A DNA stretch of 64,000 nt, taken from the NCBI GenBank assembly GCA_900239685.1, contig OENT01000259.1, positions 15,053-79,052 on the forward strand, written 5' to 3'. The notes beneath the pieces were generated by a model that ran no database searches, was not told where the DNA came from, and saw only the letters and a program-made list of their open reading frames with translations. The position numbers and the translations under genes were made by a program. The DNA is from Rotaria macrura. Lineage: Eukaryota > Rotifera > Eurotatoria > Philodinida > Philodinidae. This document shows, piece after piece, positions 1 through 12,801 of this stretch; position 1 is the first letter of the stretch, and each line of letters opens with the position of its first letter.

Positions 1-289
1 GCGCTAATAAGAAATTCATACATTTATCTTTATTTTTTCTTTATTTTTCAAAAATTAAGACTTTCTTTATCTTTATTTTACAAATATAAAGAATTTATTT
101 ATCTTTATTTTTTAAGTATAAAGATTACATTTATCTGTATTTTATAAAGAATAAAGATTTTCAAAATTCTTTAATCTTTATTTTATAAATATAAAGATTT
201 TATTTATCTTTATTTTTCAAATATAAAGATTTTATTTATATTTACTCTTTAATATAAAGATCAATAAATATAAAGTGACACCCCTACTG
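1..289. repeat. AT-rich array of hairpin units, possible hAT-type element end
   Basis: The stretch is built from repeated ATCTTTAT ... ATAAAGAT units, each able to fold on itself, with spacing of roughly 50 bp. It closes at 275-289 with GTGACACCCCTACTG. The reverse complement of that begins CAGTAGGGGTGTCAC, which resembles hAT-family terminal inverted repeats. The other end lies outside the window, so neither element boundaries nor a target-site duplication can be confirmed. I see no coding sequence. Confidence 0.4.
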
Positions 290-387
290 AAAAGTGCTTA
301 ATCATGCATATAGTAAACTTCTAAAAGCAGATTTCTGCGGAAAGTCGCTTAATTCAACTTAGAAAATAGTGTTCGAAGCACTTTTCA
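288..387. repeat. Short imperfect foldback
   Basis: TGAAAAGTGCTT at 288-299 is matched in inverted orientation by AAGCACTTTTCA at 376-387, with AGCGCTT-like words nearby. It looks like a small degenerate palindromic element adjoining the array at the window start. Confidence 0.4.
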
Positions 388-564
388 GCGCTTATCAGTC
401 TACTTGCTTAAAAGCGCTGTCGGCTTCTTGAATGTAAACTGTAGTTAATTATCTAGACTTTTCTGATAAAAAAATGAAACGTCAGAAATATTGATCACTT
501 ACAATTATTGACCATCTATAGATGATTGAAAACAGTCAAGAAGAACACTCAGCACTAATCAATA

Positions 565-720
565 TACGTACGCTATAGCGAATGAAGTAGAGATAGCGAA
601 CCTAGAACCCATGTGAAATTTTCAACGAAAAAGTTAGCCTAAAAATTCGCCTTTCAGCACTTAAATTTCATAAAAATGTTCAATCTCTACTGGCTCGCTA
701 AAGCTGTCTCTTAAGAATTA
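565..720. repeat. Imperfect foldback element with TAGCGA words
   Basis: The segment near 570-600 (containing TAGCGAATGAAGTAGAGAT) reappears inverted near 685-715 (ATCTCTACTGGCTCGCTAAA). The arms diverge by several mismatches, so this is an old element. No ORF is supported. Confidence 0.4.
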
Positions 721-1620
721 AAGGAAAAAATTTTTGAAACTTAGTTGTTTATTTTACTATAATATCGTTCATTTCACTCCATTTAGCTGATCACTGCACT
801 GTTGACACATCACATGAACGAAGAATTTTTCTTTCGTGTCTTTCACAGTACTAGATTTTCCGTAGGATAACTACATTCGCCTTATCATCAAATTAATAAT
901 AAGTTAGTACATTTTCCTTTCCCATAATAGATGTTGCAATATTCGCCATGCTTATATGTAGTCATTTTCCATATTCATTGAGCGCTTGACTTGGTCAAAG
1001 TGATTATTAACCAGGATTGTCAACAGAGGACAAGAAAATGATCGATGAGAAAAATGCTTATTTCAAGCAGACAAATGCAGTCAAGGTTAAGAAGGCATTC
1101 TCTTTCTTTTCTGTTCTCCTACGATACATACCTATACTTAACTACAATCAATACAGATATATATATACACTAATATATAAGTATATCTATATATCTATCT
1201 ATAAAATATATGAACATCCATCTATAAAATTAGACTTTCTTTGAAGAATATTTGTAATTCGAAAAATGCTTCCACCACTTATTCTGACCATTTTTCTAAT
1301 TGAACTCAACATAATTGCTATGCGTTCTCATTTTTCCGCTTGCAATTTGTATGTGTACGCTGACTTCTGTAGCAGCACTTTTGTTTCGCGAGAAATGAAT
1401 CCAGGAATACTCCATATGCGTGTGACAAGGTTATTATTGATTTGTTAGAATTATTGCGTATGATTTGATTATGTGATATGCAGTTCGGAGTATTTTTGAC
1501 TTCGATGGCATTTTCTTCTGAAAATAAGCATTTTTGACATCGATCGAATTCTTGTCTAACCCACAAAATGTCTGAGAGGTTTCAATTTTTTAAAGGGACT
1601 AGATCAAAGGGAAATCGTTG
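721..1620. other. Non-genic AT-rich stretch
   Basis: Short open frames exist here (for example near 1017-1244 and 1266-1448), but they begin at non-ATG codons or consist of low-complexity residues. They lack flanking splice signals or recognizable protein. A (TA)n-rich patch lies at about 1157-1210. Confidence 0.5.
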
Positions 1621-1680
1621 AAGTCTGATTTTTCCGATTTTTGGATTTGAATTAAAAAAATCACCCTTTTCCCCCTTGGA
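1621..1680. repeat. Possible half of a CCAAGGGGG terminal repeat
   Basis: TTTTCCCCCTTGG at about 1667-1679 has the reverse complement CCAAGGGGGAAAA. This matches the first bases of the intact palindromic element at 13709-13848, which starts CCAAGGGGGAAAC. Only one end is clear, so it is probably a decayed or solo terminus of the same family. Confidence 0.3.
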
Positions 1681-3050
1681 GCAGGCCTACGCATTCCCTC
1701 ACTAACCGATACGGCTGCTGCTATCATTTACATAAAAGATTCATAAACACTTAGATTATTTCACTGCATAATTCATAACGGATACTTAGCAACTTGAACT
1801 TGCAAGTTCATTTAAGTCACTGAATAAAATCTCTAATTAGCTTACACATGAAAAAATTTTAATTTAACGAAATGAAATACGAAATAGTTCGTTTAAAAAC
1901 TAAACAGTCAAGAAAACGCGTTACATTATTTCACGCGTGAAAACAGGTATGATTTTTCATGATATTTAATGCGTTAGGAACTGTTAAAATGTTAATAATG
2001 CATTAAATTTCGGGGAAAATTCAACAAATTCTAACGCGTTCACGTAAATTAATGAAACTTCGTTAATTTTCGATTATCGGACGTTTTTTCGTTAATTTTG
2101 AAAATCAATTCATTAAATGCTTTTTTATCTTTACATGGGCAATACCTAGAAACGATTTATTCGTTATCTTTATTTCTCTAAAGATTTCTTAAGTAGTTTT
2201 TCTGAACGAAAAAAGCCCTAGCTAAAAAGAAATGTAACACTTCTGAAAAGTCACTAGAAACAAAGAGTAAAATAGGAACTATTTGCTTGTGCTCTTACTG
2301 CTAGTTTAACATAATTGAAATAATGTCGTATCATCGATACGTTTGCATGGTAATTTAGCAAAGTGATTTATAACGCCCCCTTCTAGTTTCAAGATCCGAT
2401 GATCGAATCTAATCTCTGGCACAACTCTGTATGCAATTTACACAATCGAAAATTTAATAATTGAATAAATTTGCAGTAAGATGACTTAAAAGGAAGCTTT
2501 GAATTTAGTTACCATTACGAGGATGTTAGAGTAGTGATTTAATTATTTTTTTTCAATAATAAATTTCAGCACTGTAAAGAGCAGAGAGATTTTACTTTAA
2601 GCTCTTTTAATCGCTCAAAGATGGGCGCTGAAAAGCCATGAAAAGTGGACATTTTAAGCTGTTTTAAGTTAGCTTTTTCGCTGAAATTTTCAAATGAATA
2701 GCCCACCCTTTCTTCTGATTTTTCCGCTTCGAAAATCGTTCATTATCCACGTTAAGTTGTATGGCATTCGATAGAACTTGGCGTGCTCTAAAAATCTGTG
2801 TATACGATATTTTCCTATCATCAAAATAAAGAATACCCCTGGCAGTTAAAATTCCGAATAAACGCTTTAAAACAATGCCTTTTATTTTTCTCGTTCAACT
2901 CGTTCCAAACAGTCAAAAATGTCCGAATTTTCGCGATTTACACGTTATAAATTGACGCATCCTCTAGCAGTGAGAGACGTGAAATTAAACAGTTTAAATG
3001 GGTTTCTGATTTCTGAGCGTTAAAAAGTGTTTAGCGAAAAAAACAATTCG
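1681..3050. other. Non-genic stretch with degenerate palindromic repeats
   Basis: Words such as ACGCGT and CGTTAA recur in both orientations around 1910-2110, and TTTTAAGCTGTTTTAAGTTAGC-like repeats occur around 2650-2690. These look like eroded foldback elements. I see no exon with plausible splice sites or recognizable product. Confidence 0.4.
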
Positions 3051-3420
3051 TCGAGACGTATTAATTTTGTATTTCCCAAGTCGAAGACGTACAGCGGGAA
3101 CCAGCCGGATCCAGTGTTATTCCCACGATTTCCGGAAGCTGGTTTCCGAAATCACTTCCGGCTCCCGGTTCCAGCTTACTTCCCACCAATTCTGGGCACC
3201 GGAGCGTATCCACGGATGCGGTTCCCGTTTCCTACACGGGATACGTCGACGGAAAACACCGTTATCAAGCCTGGACCATATACGGTCCAAATCCGACCGT
3301 TTCCGGACCGGATACCGATAACGGAAAAAGCAATTTTCCCATCCGGAGAGAACACGGCTCATATCTGACCGTTTCCGAAAAGCTCACGAAAACTCATCAG
3401 GTGGTTTCCCAAACAGCGGT
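3050..3420. repeat. GC-rich, TTCCGG-rich repeat element (left member)
   Basis: An abrupt GC-rich island within AT-rich surroundings, dominated by TTCCGG, CCGGA and TTCCCG words in both orientations. Frames are open on both strands (3027-3368 plus, 3117-3362 minus). That is what a stop-poor GC-rich repeat gives, and the peptides resemble no protein I know. It starts with a GGAACCAGCCGGATCCAG segment that recurs inverted near 4330-4360, so this block and the one at 3990-4370 may be the two arms of one larger foldback. Confidence 0.5.
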
Positions 3421-3989
3421 ACATACTCAGACTTACAAAGCAAAGCTCTCCGTATTTCGAAGCCAGCTTTTGCTTCTTTTTTAAAAAGCCTGAAACAGCA
3501 CCAGAAGATACCCTGAGAACAAGTAACATTCAAGTAAAACACTTTGCATTTCTCTTCTAAATTGTTTTTGTCGCAAAAACGGGAATTTTCAGTTCGAAGA
3601 CCTGAAAATCAGATTTTTAGACTTTGGCAAACCGAAAACGCTATGTATAAGAACAGCACACATGTTAAACACTAGTGTTTTGAGACTTTCCTGAGTCTTC
3701 AATCAAAGTAAGTGACGCTTCTAAAGTTTCTAAATGACCTATCATTTCAAATTTTTATTAAAGAAATTTGGAACGCACACAAATCCACTGAAAACAATAA
3801 CACTCTAAGTAACTCATCTAAAATTTTGACGCGAACCCATTAAAGTATGGTGAACTATCCATATCATCGACATTGCCCTTAAAATGATGGATTTAGAAAA
3901 AAATCCCAAAAAAGACCTTTCAAGGTCTTTTTTGTAAAATGCTGATTTGAGTATCTAGGAACGATATAAATGAGAATTTAATATGCGAC
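3421..3989. other. Spacer between the two TTCCGG-rich blocks
   Basis: AT-rich sequence without a supported gene. A perfect small hairpin, AAAAAAGACCTT followed by AAGGTCTTTTTT, lies at about 3907-3932. Confidence 0.4.
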
Positions 3990-4370
3990 GTGATTTTTTT
4001 TCTAGCGGAGACCTGATTTCCGAAGCAGAAATAATCTGGTCGGAAGATGGTCGATTCCGACTTTTTTCCATTGCTTCTTTATCGGAGTATCATATTTTCC
4101 CGTTGGATCCTGGCGGAACTTGCCATAGTTCCGATACGTTCCTGGTTGATCCGAAGTATTTCCTTGTAATTTCCGGTTTTCTGAAGTCACCTGAATATCC
4201 AGGTTCCGGGTACGGATTATTCCGGCAGGAATACTGCTTCCATGTTTCGGTGATTTTTCTGGCCGCTTCCGACCTGAAATACGCCGGAAACGGCAGGAAG
4301 AAGCCGGAAAATATCCCGTTTCCTATGGGTTCCAGCTGGATCCGGGCTCTGGAACGAACGACCTGAGTTC
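3990..4370. repeat. GC-rich, TTCCGG-rich repeat element (right member)
   Basis: It has the same word composition as the block at 3050-3420: TTCCGG, CCGGAA, GGTTCCGG and GGATCC. Its right edge (GGTTCCAGCTGGATCCGGGC) is similar in inverted orientation to the left edge of the first block. A 127-codon open frame spans 3983-4366. Both strands are open, and the sequence reads as repeat rather than as a protein gene. Confidence 0.5.
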
Positions 4371-7300
4371 CTTCATTATTGAGAACGCATTATAACGAGT
4401 TGCTCTGTGTCCTAGTACAGATTCGACCAAAGGACCTTTTGATTAGAAGACAGTTAACTTGGGTTACTAGATACCTTAAAATTTATTGCTGATATTAAAC
4501 GAAAATTCCAGGAAAACAATTTCTATGAGTACAACTCTTAACAAATATTTGTTCGATATTTTATTGTTTCATTGAATAATCAGTGTTTTTCGTTCAGTTT
4601 CAGTTAAAATCTATTAATAATTTTAAAAGTTTTTTATTATGTATTTGTAAATATTTAGTTTAGAGATTTAAGAAGCATCAGCTTCCACCTTTAGAATTTT
4701 TAATTCAAATGAAATATAACGCAGCAGCAAAAATGGTAACTTCACAGGTGTCAGCACATCGATGCTCTTCCTCGTTTATGATTTTCTTGAAGTGGGGTGA
4801 CAAAGGAAGGAATAGGGCAGTAATCGTGGACGAGCTGAGTTACAGTTCATCTGCATCTATACCATAGTTTAACTCTACTGTTAAAATGCATTGATTTCTG
4901 AAAATTCATCTATTAGATGCGTGAAAATGCGTTATGGCGAGATCAACTCGTTTATACGCGTCGTCTTATTTTTCCTGTGAACTGAAAGACTTAAACGCAT
5001 TCTTTCTCTGCCTTTTTTTCCTTCAACGCATCAAAATACCGTTTTGGCGTTTTTGTGACTGCGTGGGTAGGAAAAGTTCAAAACTAGTGACTTTCCAAGC
5101 TACAAATTTTCTCCGTTTTTGTGTATGTTGGTCCTATGTCTAAGAGTGAAGTGAATATCTAAAGAAAAAAAATAGTGTAGTTTAGTCGAACCAATTCTGC
5201 ATCGAATCATATATTAGACATAATTTTGAAACGCTCAAGTCGTCAGATCATTGAACTTAAGTATCGTGCACTGATTGTGTTTTCATCTAAGTTCAATGTG
5301 ATACCATATATTTACATTCTTTTACAATTTCTATTCCGTACATTGGAAACACATATCAGTCGATAGAGTGCAATTTACTCAACAAATTTGACATTTCTTT
5401 ACAATGCGAGTTTAAGGTCAAAATAGTCGAAATACTGTGTTTTTTTCAAAAGGTCAAATTTGGCAAATTTTTCAGTATTTCAGTTTTATGTACACGAAAA
5501 ATATAAATCTTCAAAGAGATATTTATGCTACCTTATATGGGGTTCCATTCTACAAAGAATCATATATTCGACATTGTTTTAAAAAGTATTACCAACTGAG
5601 AACACCAGAGTTGATAAGCGGATGCTGACGCTATTTTTTTTTACCAATGTTGAGTATAGTACCATATCGACATGTAAGGATTTTTTCCATTCAAGTTTCT
5701 TTCTTTACTTTCGAATAACACATGAACGGATAGAATTCGAGTACCTCTACAATCTAGTAGAGTATGGAAAGATAGCTTTGATAGTGGTATACTCGATAAA
5801 AGGGAGCGAAATTCTCTTTCGTTCTCATAATTGTCTCTAGTAAAAAACAGTTCGCAGTTGAAGTATGGTTGAGAAACTATTGATCTAACGACTTTCTTTA
5901 TGTAGTACTGTCATCGACTATTTTTCCGCATATGAAACGACATGATGATAATAAACAAATAATCATTACTAATTTCCAAATTTCCATCATTCCTTAGATC
6001 GAAGCGACTACATAGGCATGAATAATTCTTATATAGTATAGTCGTCATGATCACTATGAATACGATCAAAATTATAGGACTGGACCTTGTTTTTAATATT
6101 TGAAATTGCATAGACAATTGATTCTAAAGATACTTCTGAAATTAATTATTACAAGTGCTTGAGGGGAAATTTAGTAATTTAAAAAACCAGAAAATGATAG
6201 TTTCATTGCACGGGCACATCACAGTGGTTCATGTTACTATAGCGCAATCTATCAACAAACTTGCATCTTTTGTTTTGTTTTGAAGGATGAGCGAAACTCG
6301 TGAAGAGAAAACAATCAAACAAGCGTACTTTTTCGATGAAGATTTGAACGCGGTATTAGCATTTTTCTAATACCAGTGCTAAGCTGATGCGTCAAGATTT
6401 AAGCGTGTCAAGAATACCCCAAATTAATACATTAATACTTGTGACGAAAATCAACCGACTATTGTGTCGATTGTATGAAGCATCGCATGCTTTTTTGAAT
6501 TTATGAAAACTCAATATGATGCATTTTTCTGACTAAACATTTCACTCAAAATGAAATGTAATTCTCAAATTTTGACTATCGATCGCTACAAAAATGTTGG
6601 CATTGTTACATGATCTGAGTCATTTATTTATAAGGCATCTGAATATCTTAATTTTTGATACTGCTCTCAGTTTAACAACTGTGACTCCTACTTATTTGAT
6701 TACGAGTTTCGTCTTCCTTCAAACTAGCAACGATATTATGTATAAGCCTTATAGGAAACTAAAATTTCATATCAATTGCATGATAAAATGACTAACTCAT
6801 CATACGTAGTCAGCGACATCATTAAGTGTATATTTTCATATAGTTTATAATAGAATCTCCCAAATTTTACATGCGAAAAACAGAATATCTTTGAACAAGC
6901 TCCTGTTCGAATATAGTCAATTTCTACAGGAACATAATGTTATTAACATCTGCATGATGATAAGTACATATAGACAACATCTCAGTTTGAAATTCTCTTC
7001 AATCACACTCTCAATGCATTTTTCTATAATAAAATGCTATCTAAAGTATCCTATTCTTGTTAAAAATCTTAAACCAATGAATTTTGTTGAAACCACTCTA
7101 TTCTATAGTTCTTCTCCATGTCTTCAAAACGAGAGCTCAAAATTGATGCATCTTTTTAAGTAGTTACTGTTAGACGCCTTCCATTTCTTAATTTCTACAC
7201 ATTCTTAAATTTTTATTTACTCTAAGCGATCATGAATCTCACAGCTTTTCTTGTGATAGTGGTTGTCTGACTACAGTTTTGAAGAAATGCTTCAAAATCG

Positions 7301-8246
7301 CTCATCAGTATGACTTACTTCACATTATTGAATCTTTTAGTGTTTCTGCAGAAGCATTTTCCCTGTTATTTCTCCATTTGCACACAAACGATGTCAATTA
7401 TTGTGTTTCCTGTCTTTGGACGAATATGAACCACTTAATGCATTGCTTTTCTTATAAGCCATATGAAAGAAAGTGAATTGAGCTATTAAAGTATTCGCTT
7501 CTATTGTCTTATGCTTACGGGAACGGTGCTATTCGTTGATTCTCCAGTGCTTTTTGTAAGCAAGAATGATTTCATCGATTGCTTTTCCTGTATGCTATTC
7601 TAAGAAAAGACACTTAAATTATTTCGCTTAGTGTTTCTTGCTTCACATTCAAACGGAAACGATGTTGATCAATAATTCTCTAGTCTGCTGATGAAATAGT
7701 AACGAGTTTATTTATTGCTTTCCCGGATGCTGTACAACGACGAAAGTCACTTGAATTATAATAATTTCCACTTTTATACATGAGCTGGAGTAATACTATG
7801 TATTCATCTTCTTGAAATGTCTTCATTTTCTCTTTCATCTTCAAACATATAGAAATTATATATTTCTATGTCAGCGTAACAAAACTACTGTACCTCTGAT
7901 CACAAATTTTAGTTTGATATAACCTCTTGTGCTTGTGTGAAACCTAACGCCATGAGAAGATAGCGTATGTTACTAGTACTTAATTATTCTAAAATGTGAA
8001 AGATAAAATAAGAATAGTAATTCATAGTCATGGCAGTTTATTGTCCACAATGTAAGCGTATGATTTTTATCAAGGTCATTATCATGAGAAAAGATTGATG
8101 GAAAAGTTTTCAAAAGATTCATTCATTCAAAATATTTTTCTATCCTTTCTTTTAGATGAATTCACTTTATTAAGAGAGAATCCATGAGACCATCGAAGAT
8201 GCTAGCAGCATAAGCAGCACTCGATAAAAAATCAGTCTTTTCTTGT
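4371..8246. other. Non-genic AT-rich stretch
   Basis: No gene can be supported. Open frames up to about 90 codons (for example 5437-5628, 5622-5840, 6891-7163) are Phe/Ile/Tyr-rich, without domains, and appear at the frequency expected in AT-rich DNA. A patch at 4910-5080 repeats AACGCAT/ATGCGTT words in both orientations and may be another eroded foldback. Confidence 0.5.
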
Positions 8247-8847
8247 CTATCTGACGGTCACTCTTTCATGGAAATTTCAGTCTTAGAGAAGTTGAAACTT
8301 CATTCTAAATAGAATGGCATAGATAGTTCTTTCTTAAAAAGTAAAAGATCTTCAACCATCGAACCTGCCTTAGCCGAAGTGCAGGAATAACGGAAAATTC
8401 TCCAAGGAATTTTTTTTCTGAAAATTAAATATTAATTGTCTTAGACGATAGAAACTGAAAATCTGATCACAATCACATTCTGTAACACTAAGATAATCGA
8501 TTATTTTACGGTAGGGTTCAGTTGTTGGTGTATATATGGAACACATTTAGTACAGAATGTAGTATGAAATTAGATTACTTATAGCTGTATTTAAAGATAA
8601 ATCTCATGGTTACAACATATGATTATGATCAGATTTTCAACATCTATCGTTTAAGACAATTACTATTTGATTTTCAGAAAAAAATTCCTTAGAAAATTTT
8701 CCATTATTCCTGCACTTCGGCTAAGGCAGGTACGATGGTTGAAGATCTTTTACTTTTTAAGAAAGAACTACGTTTGCCATTGTATTCAAAATAAAGTTCC
8801 AACTTCTCTAAGACTGAAAGTTCCATGAACGATTGACCGTAAGATAG
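8247..8847. repeat. Foldback element with about 225-bp arms
   Basis: The left arm 8247-8474 and right arm 8621-8847 are reverse complements of each other at roughly 85-90 percent by eye. They share blocks such as TTCTTTCTTAAAAAGTAAAA, GATCTTCAACCATCG and CCTGCCTTAGCCGAAGTGCA. The roughly 145-bp loop is unrelated sequence. No transposase is encoded, so it is a non-autonomous foldback or MITE-like element. Confidence 0.85.
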
Positions 8848-11800
8848 CTTCCATGATTGTTTTTCAATGCGTTATCCACTAGTTAAAAACCAATGCTATA
8901 AATTTTTCTGAACCAGTATAGCCTTATTTTTGGAAAATTATTTTATCATTTTGTGCAGAAACAAAATTTACACAAAATGTCCAAAATTCAATTTGGGTCC
9001 GGTTAATTTAAAGAATTGAGATCAATTTACAGCACAAAAAGAGTCCTTAAAAATTGAAAATATGCTGTCAGTGTTCATACTTGTTAGACTCAATAGCGCC
9101 AAAAAGTAAGTGATATACAAGAATTTTAAATATCTATCCTTTTCATCTTAGAATGATCTAATGAAAATCGAAAGATAACACTACATGAGATTCAATTCAA
9201 TACTTAATACAAGTGAGATTATTGTATATGATTTGTTGAAAATTTTATTGTTTACGGGAATTTTCGATCTTTCTCTCGATCGTTTTCTACCTTCACCTAT
9301 TGAATTAAATCTCGCGTAGTGTTAACTTTTGATTTCCATTTACAATTTTGACTCTAGAAATGAAAACATGAGTAATGTATTCGGACATGTAAGAATTGCT
9401 AGCGGTAGGACGAAAGCTATGCAGTATGCTAAAAATTTGAGAATGAGCTGTAGTTTATTACACTTAAAACACTTTTTGGTAACATGAAGAAAAACAATTT
9501 ATTCTAACAGTGAAGATCTGGATAACAAAATATTTCTAGACTTTTCAATTGGCATCATGTCTCATCAAATGAGCATAGTCTCGGCGCAGAAGTTGTTTAG
9601 CATCTGTTGAAGTTCCATCGTATTATATCCAGGGTTCCGATGAAATCATAAAACTTGGAAGCTGATAATGAATCAGGCTTAGAACTAAAAAATTGATTTA
9701 AAAACTGAACAACATACGCTTTTGAGTTTATGTGGTCTATTAAAAATTGAATCGATCGGGGAGATAAGTAATTATTAAATTTGTCACTCAGATGTGGTCA
9801 ACATTAAAAGTTATTCTGAGAACATCGTATCAGAATGAGGAATTACATATGCATCTTCGCTTATTCATCAAGGATAGATGATGATCTATTGTATCTAATA
9901 ATAAATAAAGATTCCAATAAACTTCTACATGATTCAACAAGTAATTTCAACATTCTCTAATAATTCAACTTCGTCGTAGCGAGTGCCATTTTTTTGTCCC
10001 ATTGCAGCATGAAATGCATGAAGGAATTCAAAGGTGTCATTAGTATCTTTTAAATGCTTAACATTATTTTACTCGATAACACTAGTTGACTATAGTGCTA
10101 TATCATTATCAAAAAGCATGAATGTTCCTTACATGGAATTTTTTGTGATTTGTCTATAATTTTTTAATATTGCAACTGTTGTTGTATGATACGATGAGGA
10201 TTAGATGGGTGTGTGAATGATGCAAAGAAATATAGTGAAGGCTGTTCAGTTACTATTGAGATATTTATTTTATTAGGATCTTTTCAGAAACTGAATGATT
10301 AGTGTTACCGCTATCCCATCCTCAATGTAGGATGTTCACTACACTATTCAATCACTCTACTTATGTCTATTTCATATAGAAAATACATTTTTATAGGCAA
10401 GAGAACATTGGAGAAAAGGATGAGTAGAGCTCAAACCGAGCAGACATCAACTAATGCGTCATGAGATCAAAACGTCAAATCAGATTGTGACCGAATTGTC
10501 ATACGAAAACGCGTTCTCGGTGAACTTCAACTTTCTTCGAAACTCTTGTTTTCAGTGTTTTTCTCTAAGAGCTACTTGATTTCGGAACTACTTTTTTAAG
10601 TTGAATCTATTTTTAAGACTTAATAGAGCTTCTGTACTTTTTTCAATGTTCGATTTTATTATTCTAGTCCTTTAAGACTAATATTTTGTTTATGAAATTA
10701 ATTTCATGATTTAAACACGACGCAAAACATCTTATTAAGATTAGACAGCAAATCACAGATGAAAAAAGATTACTTTTTTCTCTAATTAACTATTCTGCAT
10801 GCGTAGTTGGCAGAAGTGTTTCACTAAGGCTTTAACTTAATCTATTTGGACAATAAAAATAAAAAGTATGTATTAGAAAAAAGACAGCAAATAAAAATTT
10901 GTACGTTAGCAAAAATAAAGCAGAAATAATAAAGATAAATAAGTCATTTACTTTTCAACAATTAGTGAAACAACATCAAGATTTCAAGTGAAGAAAAATA
11001 AAGAATTGCTATGTAGAATATTTATTAATAAAGACTTGTTAAGGTCCTTTAATTATTGATGAAAGATATGACACATATCATCTTAAGATTATTGACTTTC
11101 AACAAATTCACTTATTGAAATATATTTTCGTTTTCTGTTAACTGTCTACGCCTGTTTTACTTTTCAAGAAAACGATTTGCCGAGATTTCACCGATATTAT
11201 TGCCACCTTTACCGCTTACTTTTCTTCCCTCTTTTTTGATGATCTTTTCTTCTATAATCCTTTTTATTTCCATCTTCTTCTTCTCCTCCGTTTTACAAGC
11301 CTGCTTTTGATATGAAATAATTACACTCTCTAGTTGTTGGTTCAATCAAGATATATCATCGCTTCGACGGTAGTGGTAAGCTACATATCTAATTTGGTGT
11401 TACAAAAAGTCAGTGAAATTTAATGAAAATCAAATTTTAATGAACAAGATATCATTAGGACATTCGATTAGTGATTAGGACAACTCTTTTGTTTTGTCTT
11501 TGTAAGAATAGTGTTGAATCATCTCACGTACGTCAATAGCCTCGAAAAAACTGTTACTTCAATTTCATCTTATAGACCATCGAAGAAATTGATTTCTTGT
11601 AGACACCATTCGATCGGAATCGTTACCAAAAGAAACCCCACAAGGAGAAAAAATCATTTCAATTTTGATACAGTAAAGAAATTGCTCTATCCTGAAGAGC
11701 AGATATGTTAAACTGAAAAAAAAGTGTTTCATGACATCTCAAAACTACTAAAAGTCCCAAGCTGCAGATACATTACGTATTCTAATCAAGTCAAAACAGA

Positions 11801-12600
11801 TTCGTCCAACAGTATTCTTCATACCAAATTATTAATTGATTTCTAATGACGTACTGCAATAAATCGATATTTATAAAAAAAAAACAAGGCACTTCTTGTA
11901 CTGGCCTTAAGTAAGAATTGCGCACGAATAATATTAAACTATGATAATAGAGTATTTTTCAGAAAAGCCGATACCGATTGATAGTCTGGTGCCTACTGTA
12001 TATAATATTATGTTTTTTAAACATTGCCTGATTTTCGGTAACCATATCATGTTCAAAATCTTAAAAGTGTTCAAGTATTTCTTGTAAGGAAAAATGAAAA
12101 TGTCTCACATCTTCATATACAAGATTCGATTGAATTGATAATTGATTCCTTGTGTTCTGTAGCTAGACAATATACTGACATAAAATATGTCTTCCATGTC
12201 TGCTGCTCACTATGGGTTATATGAGACGTGCCCCTGGATCAATGGATTTTTTTCTTGTCCTTTGCTTCGGCTGGTGATATGCTTGACTGATAATGTATGT
12301 ATGGCTAAGTAGTTCTCATATTTCAGGTTGCAGCTAACTAACACAAGATATTGTAATTGATGTATACGGGATTTTATAGACAGAATTTCTTACCAACAGT
12401 TTTTTGAGACATTTTTTATGGTAGGAAGGAAACCTTGTAAGTCTTACTGCTTTATTTTTTAATTTATGTATATCTCAGTATCATTATTGCATTGGTTACC
12501 ATGACCCAGAATTTTGCACAAGGTAGAGATCATTAGCGTAGGCACTTGATCTTTACTTTGCTTTATTCATGTGTTTAAAAAAAGAAAGTACATTTGACGT
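8848..12600. other. Non-genic AT-rich stretch with two weak ORFs
   Basis: I see no convincing gene. Two short frames are slightly more protein-like than background but unrecognized. One is a Lys/Glu-rich minus-strand frame at 11157-11345. The other is a plus-strand frame at 11511-11711 with a basic centre. Neither has clear splice partners. Confidence 0.4.
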
Positions 12601-12610
12601 CCCAAGAGTT

Positions 12611-12618
12611 TATATAAG
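12611..12618 (+). promoter_or_regulatory. TATA-box-like element upstream of a small ORF
   Basis: TATATAAG lies 52 bp before the ATG at 12670, close to the spacing expected for a TATA box, a start site about 30 bp downstream and a short leader. In DNA this AT-rich a chance match is quite possible. Confidence 0.3.
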
Positions 12619-12669
12619 ATCTTCAGACTTTCCAGTCATTCTATAGAGTATAACAGGAAGGACAACATC

Positions 12670-12801
12670 ATGGGACAGACCCGGAAGAGATTCTCAACAG
12701 TTGATGAATTTAAACAAGAGTTACAAGTTATTCCCAGTGAAAAATTGTCAGATTTGATGAGATTATCATCGGATTTTTATGCAACAAAATCAACATTATA
12801 A
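12670..12801 (+). CDS. 43-codon ORF running into a long hairpin
   Basis: The frame runs ATG to TAA with a mixed, protein-like composition: basic start (MGQTRKRF), an acidic/hydrophobic middle and a SEKLSDLMRLSSDF segment that could be helical. I do not recognize the product. The second half of the ORF (from about codon 22) lies inside the left arm of the 300-bp palindrome at 12735-13034. An inverted copy of this coding piece therefore sits just downstream, but there a run of A is one base shorter, which breaks the frame. It could be a real small gene, a gene fragment captured by a foldback element, or the start of a hairpin transcript. Confidence 0.3.
   Translation: MGQTRKRFSTVDEFKQELQVIPSEKLSDLMRLSSDFYATKSTL

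Noticed and set aside
3027-3368. 113-codon open frame in the GC-rich block, with further open frames on both strands
   Set aside because: All frames are open because the TTCCGG-rich repeat has few stop triplets; the peptides are compositionally odd and match nothing.
3983-4366. 127-codon open frame
   Set aside because: Same repeat artefact as the block at 3050-3420; the opposite strand is also partly open.
11157-11345. Lys/Glu-rich minus-strand frame of 62 codons
   Set aside because: Low-complexity composition and a start that is not supported; no splice partner or domain.
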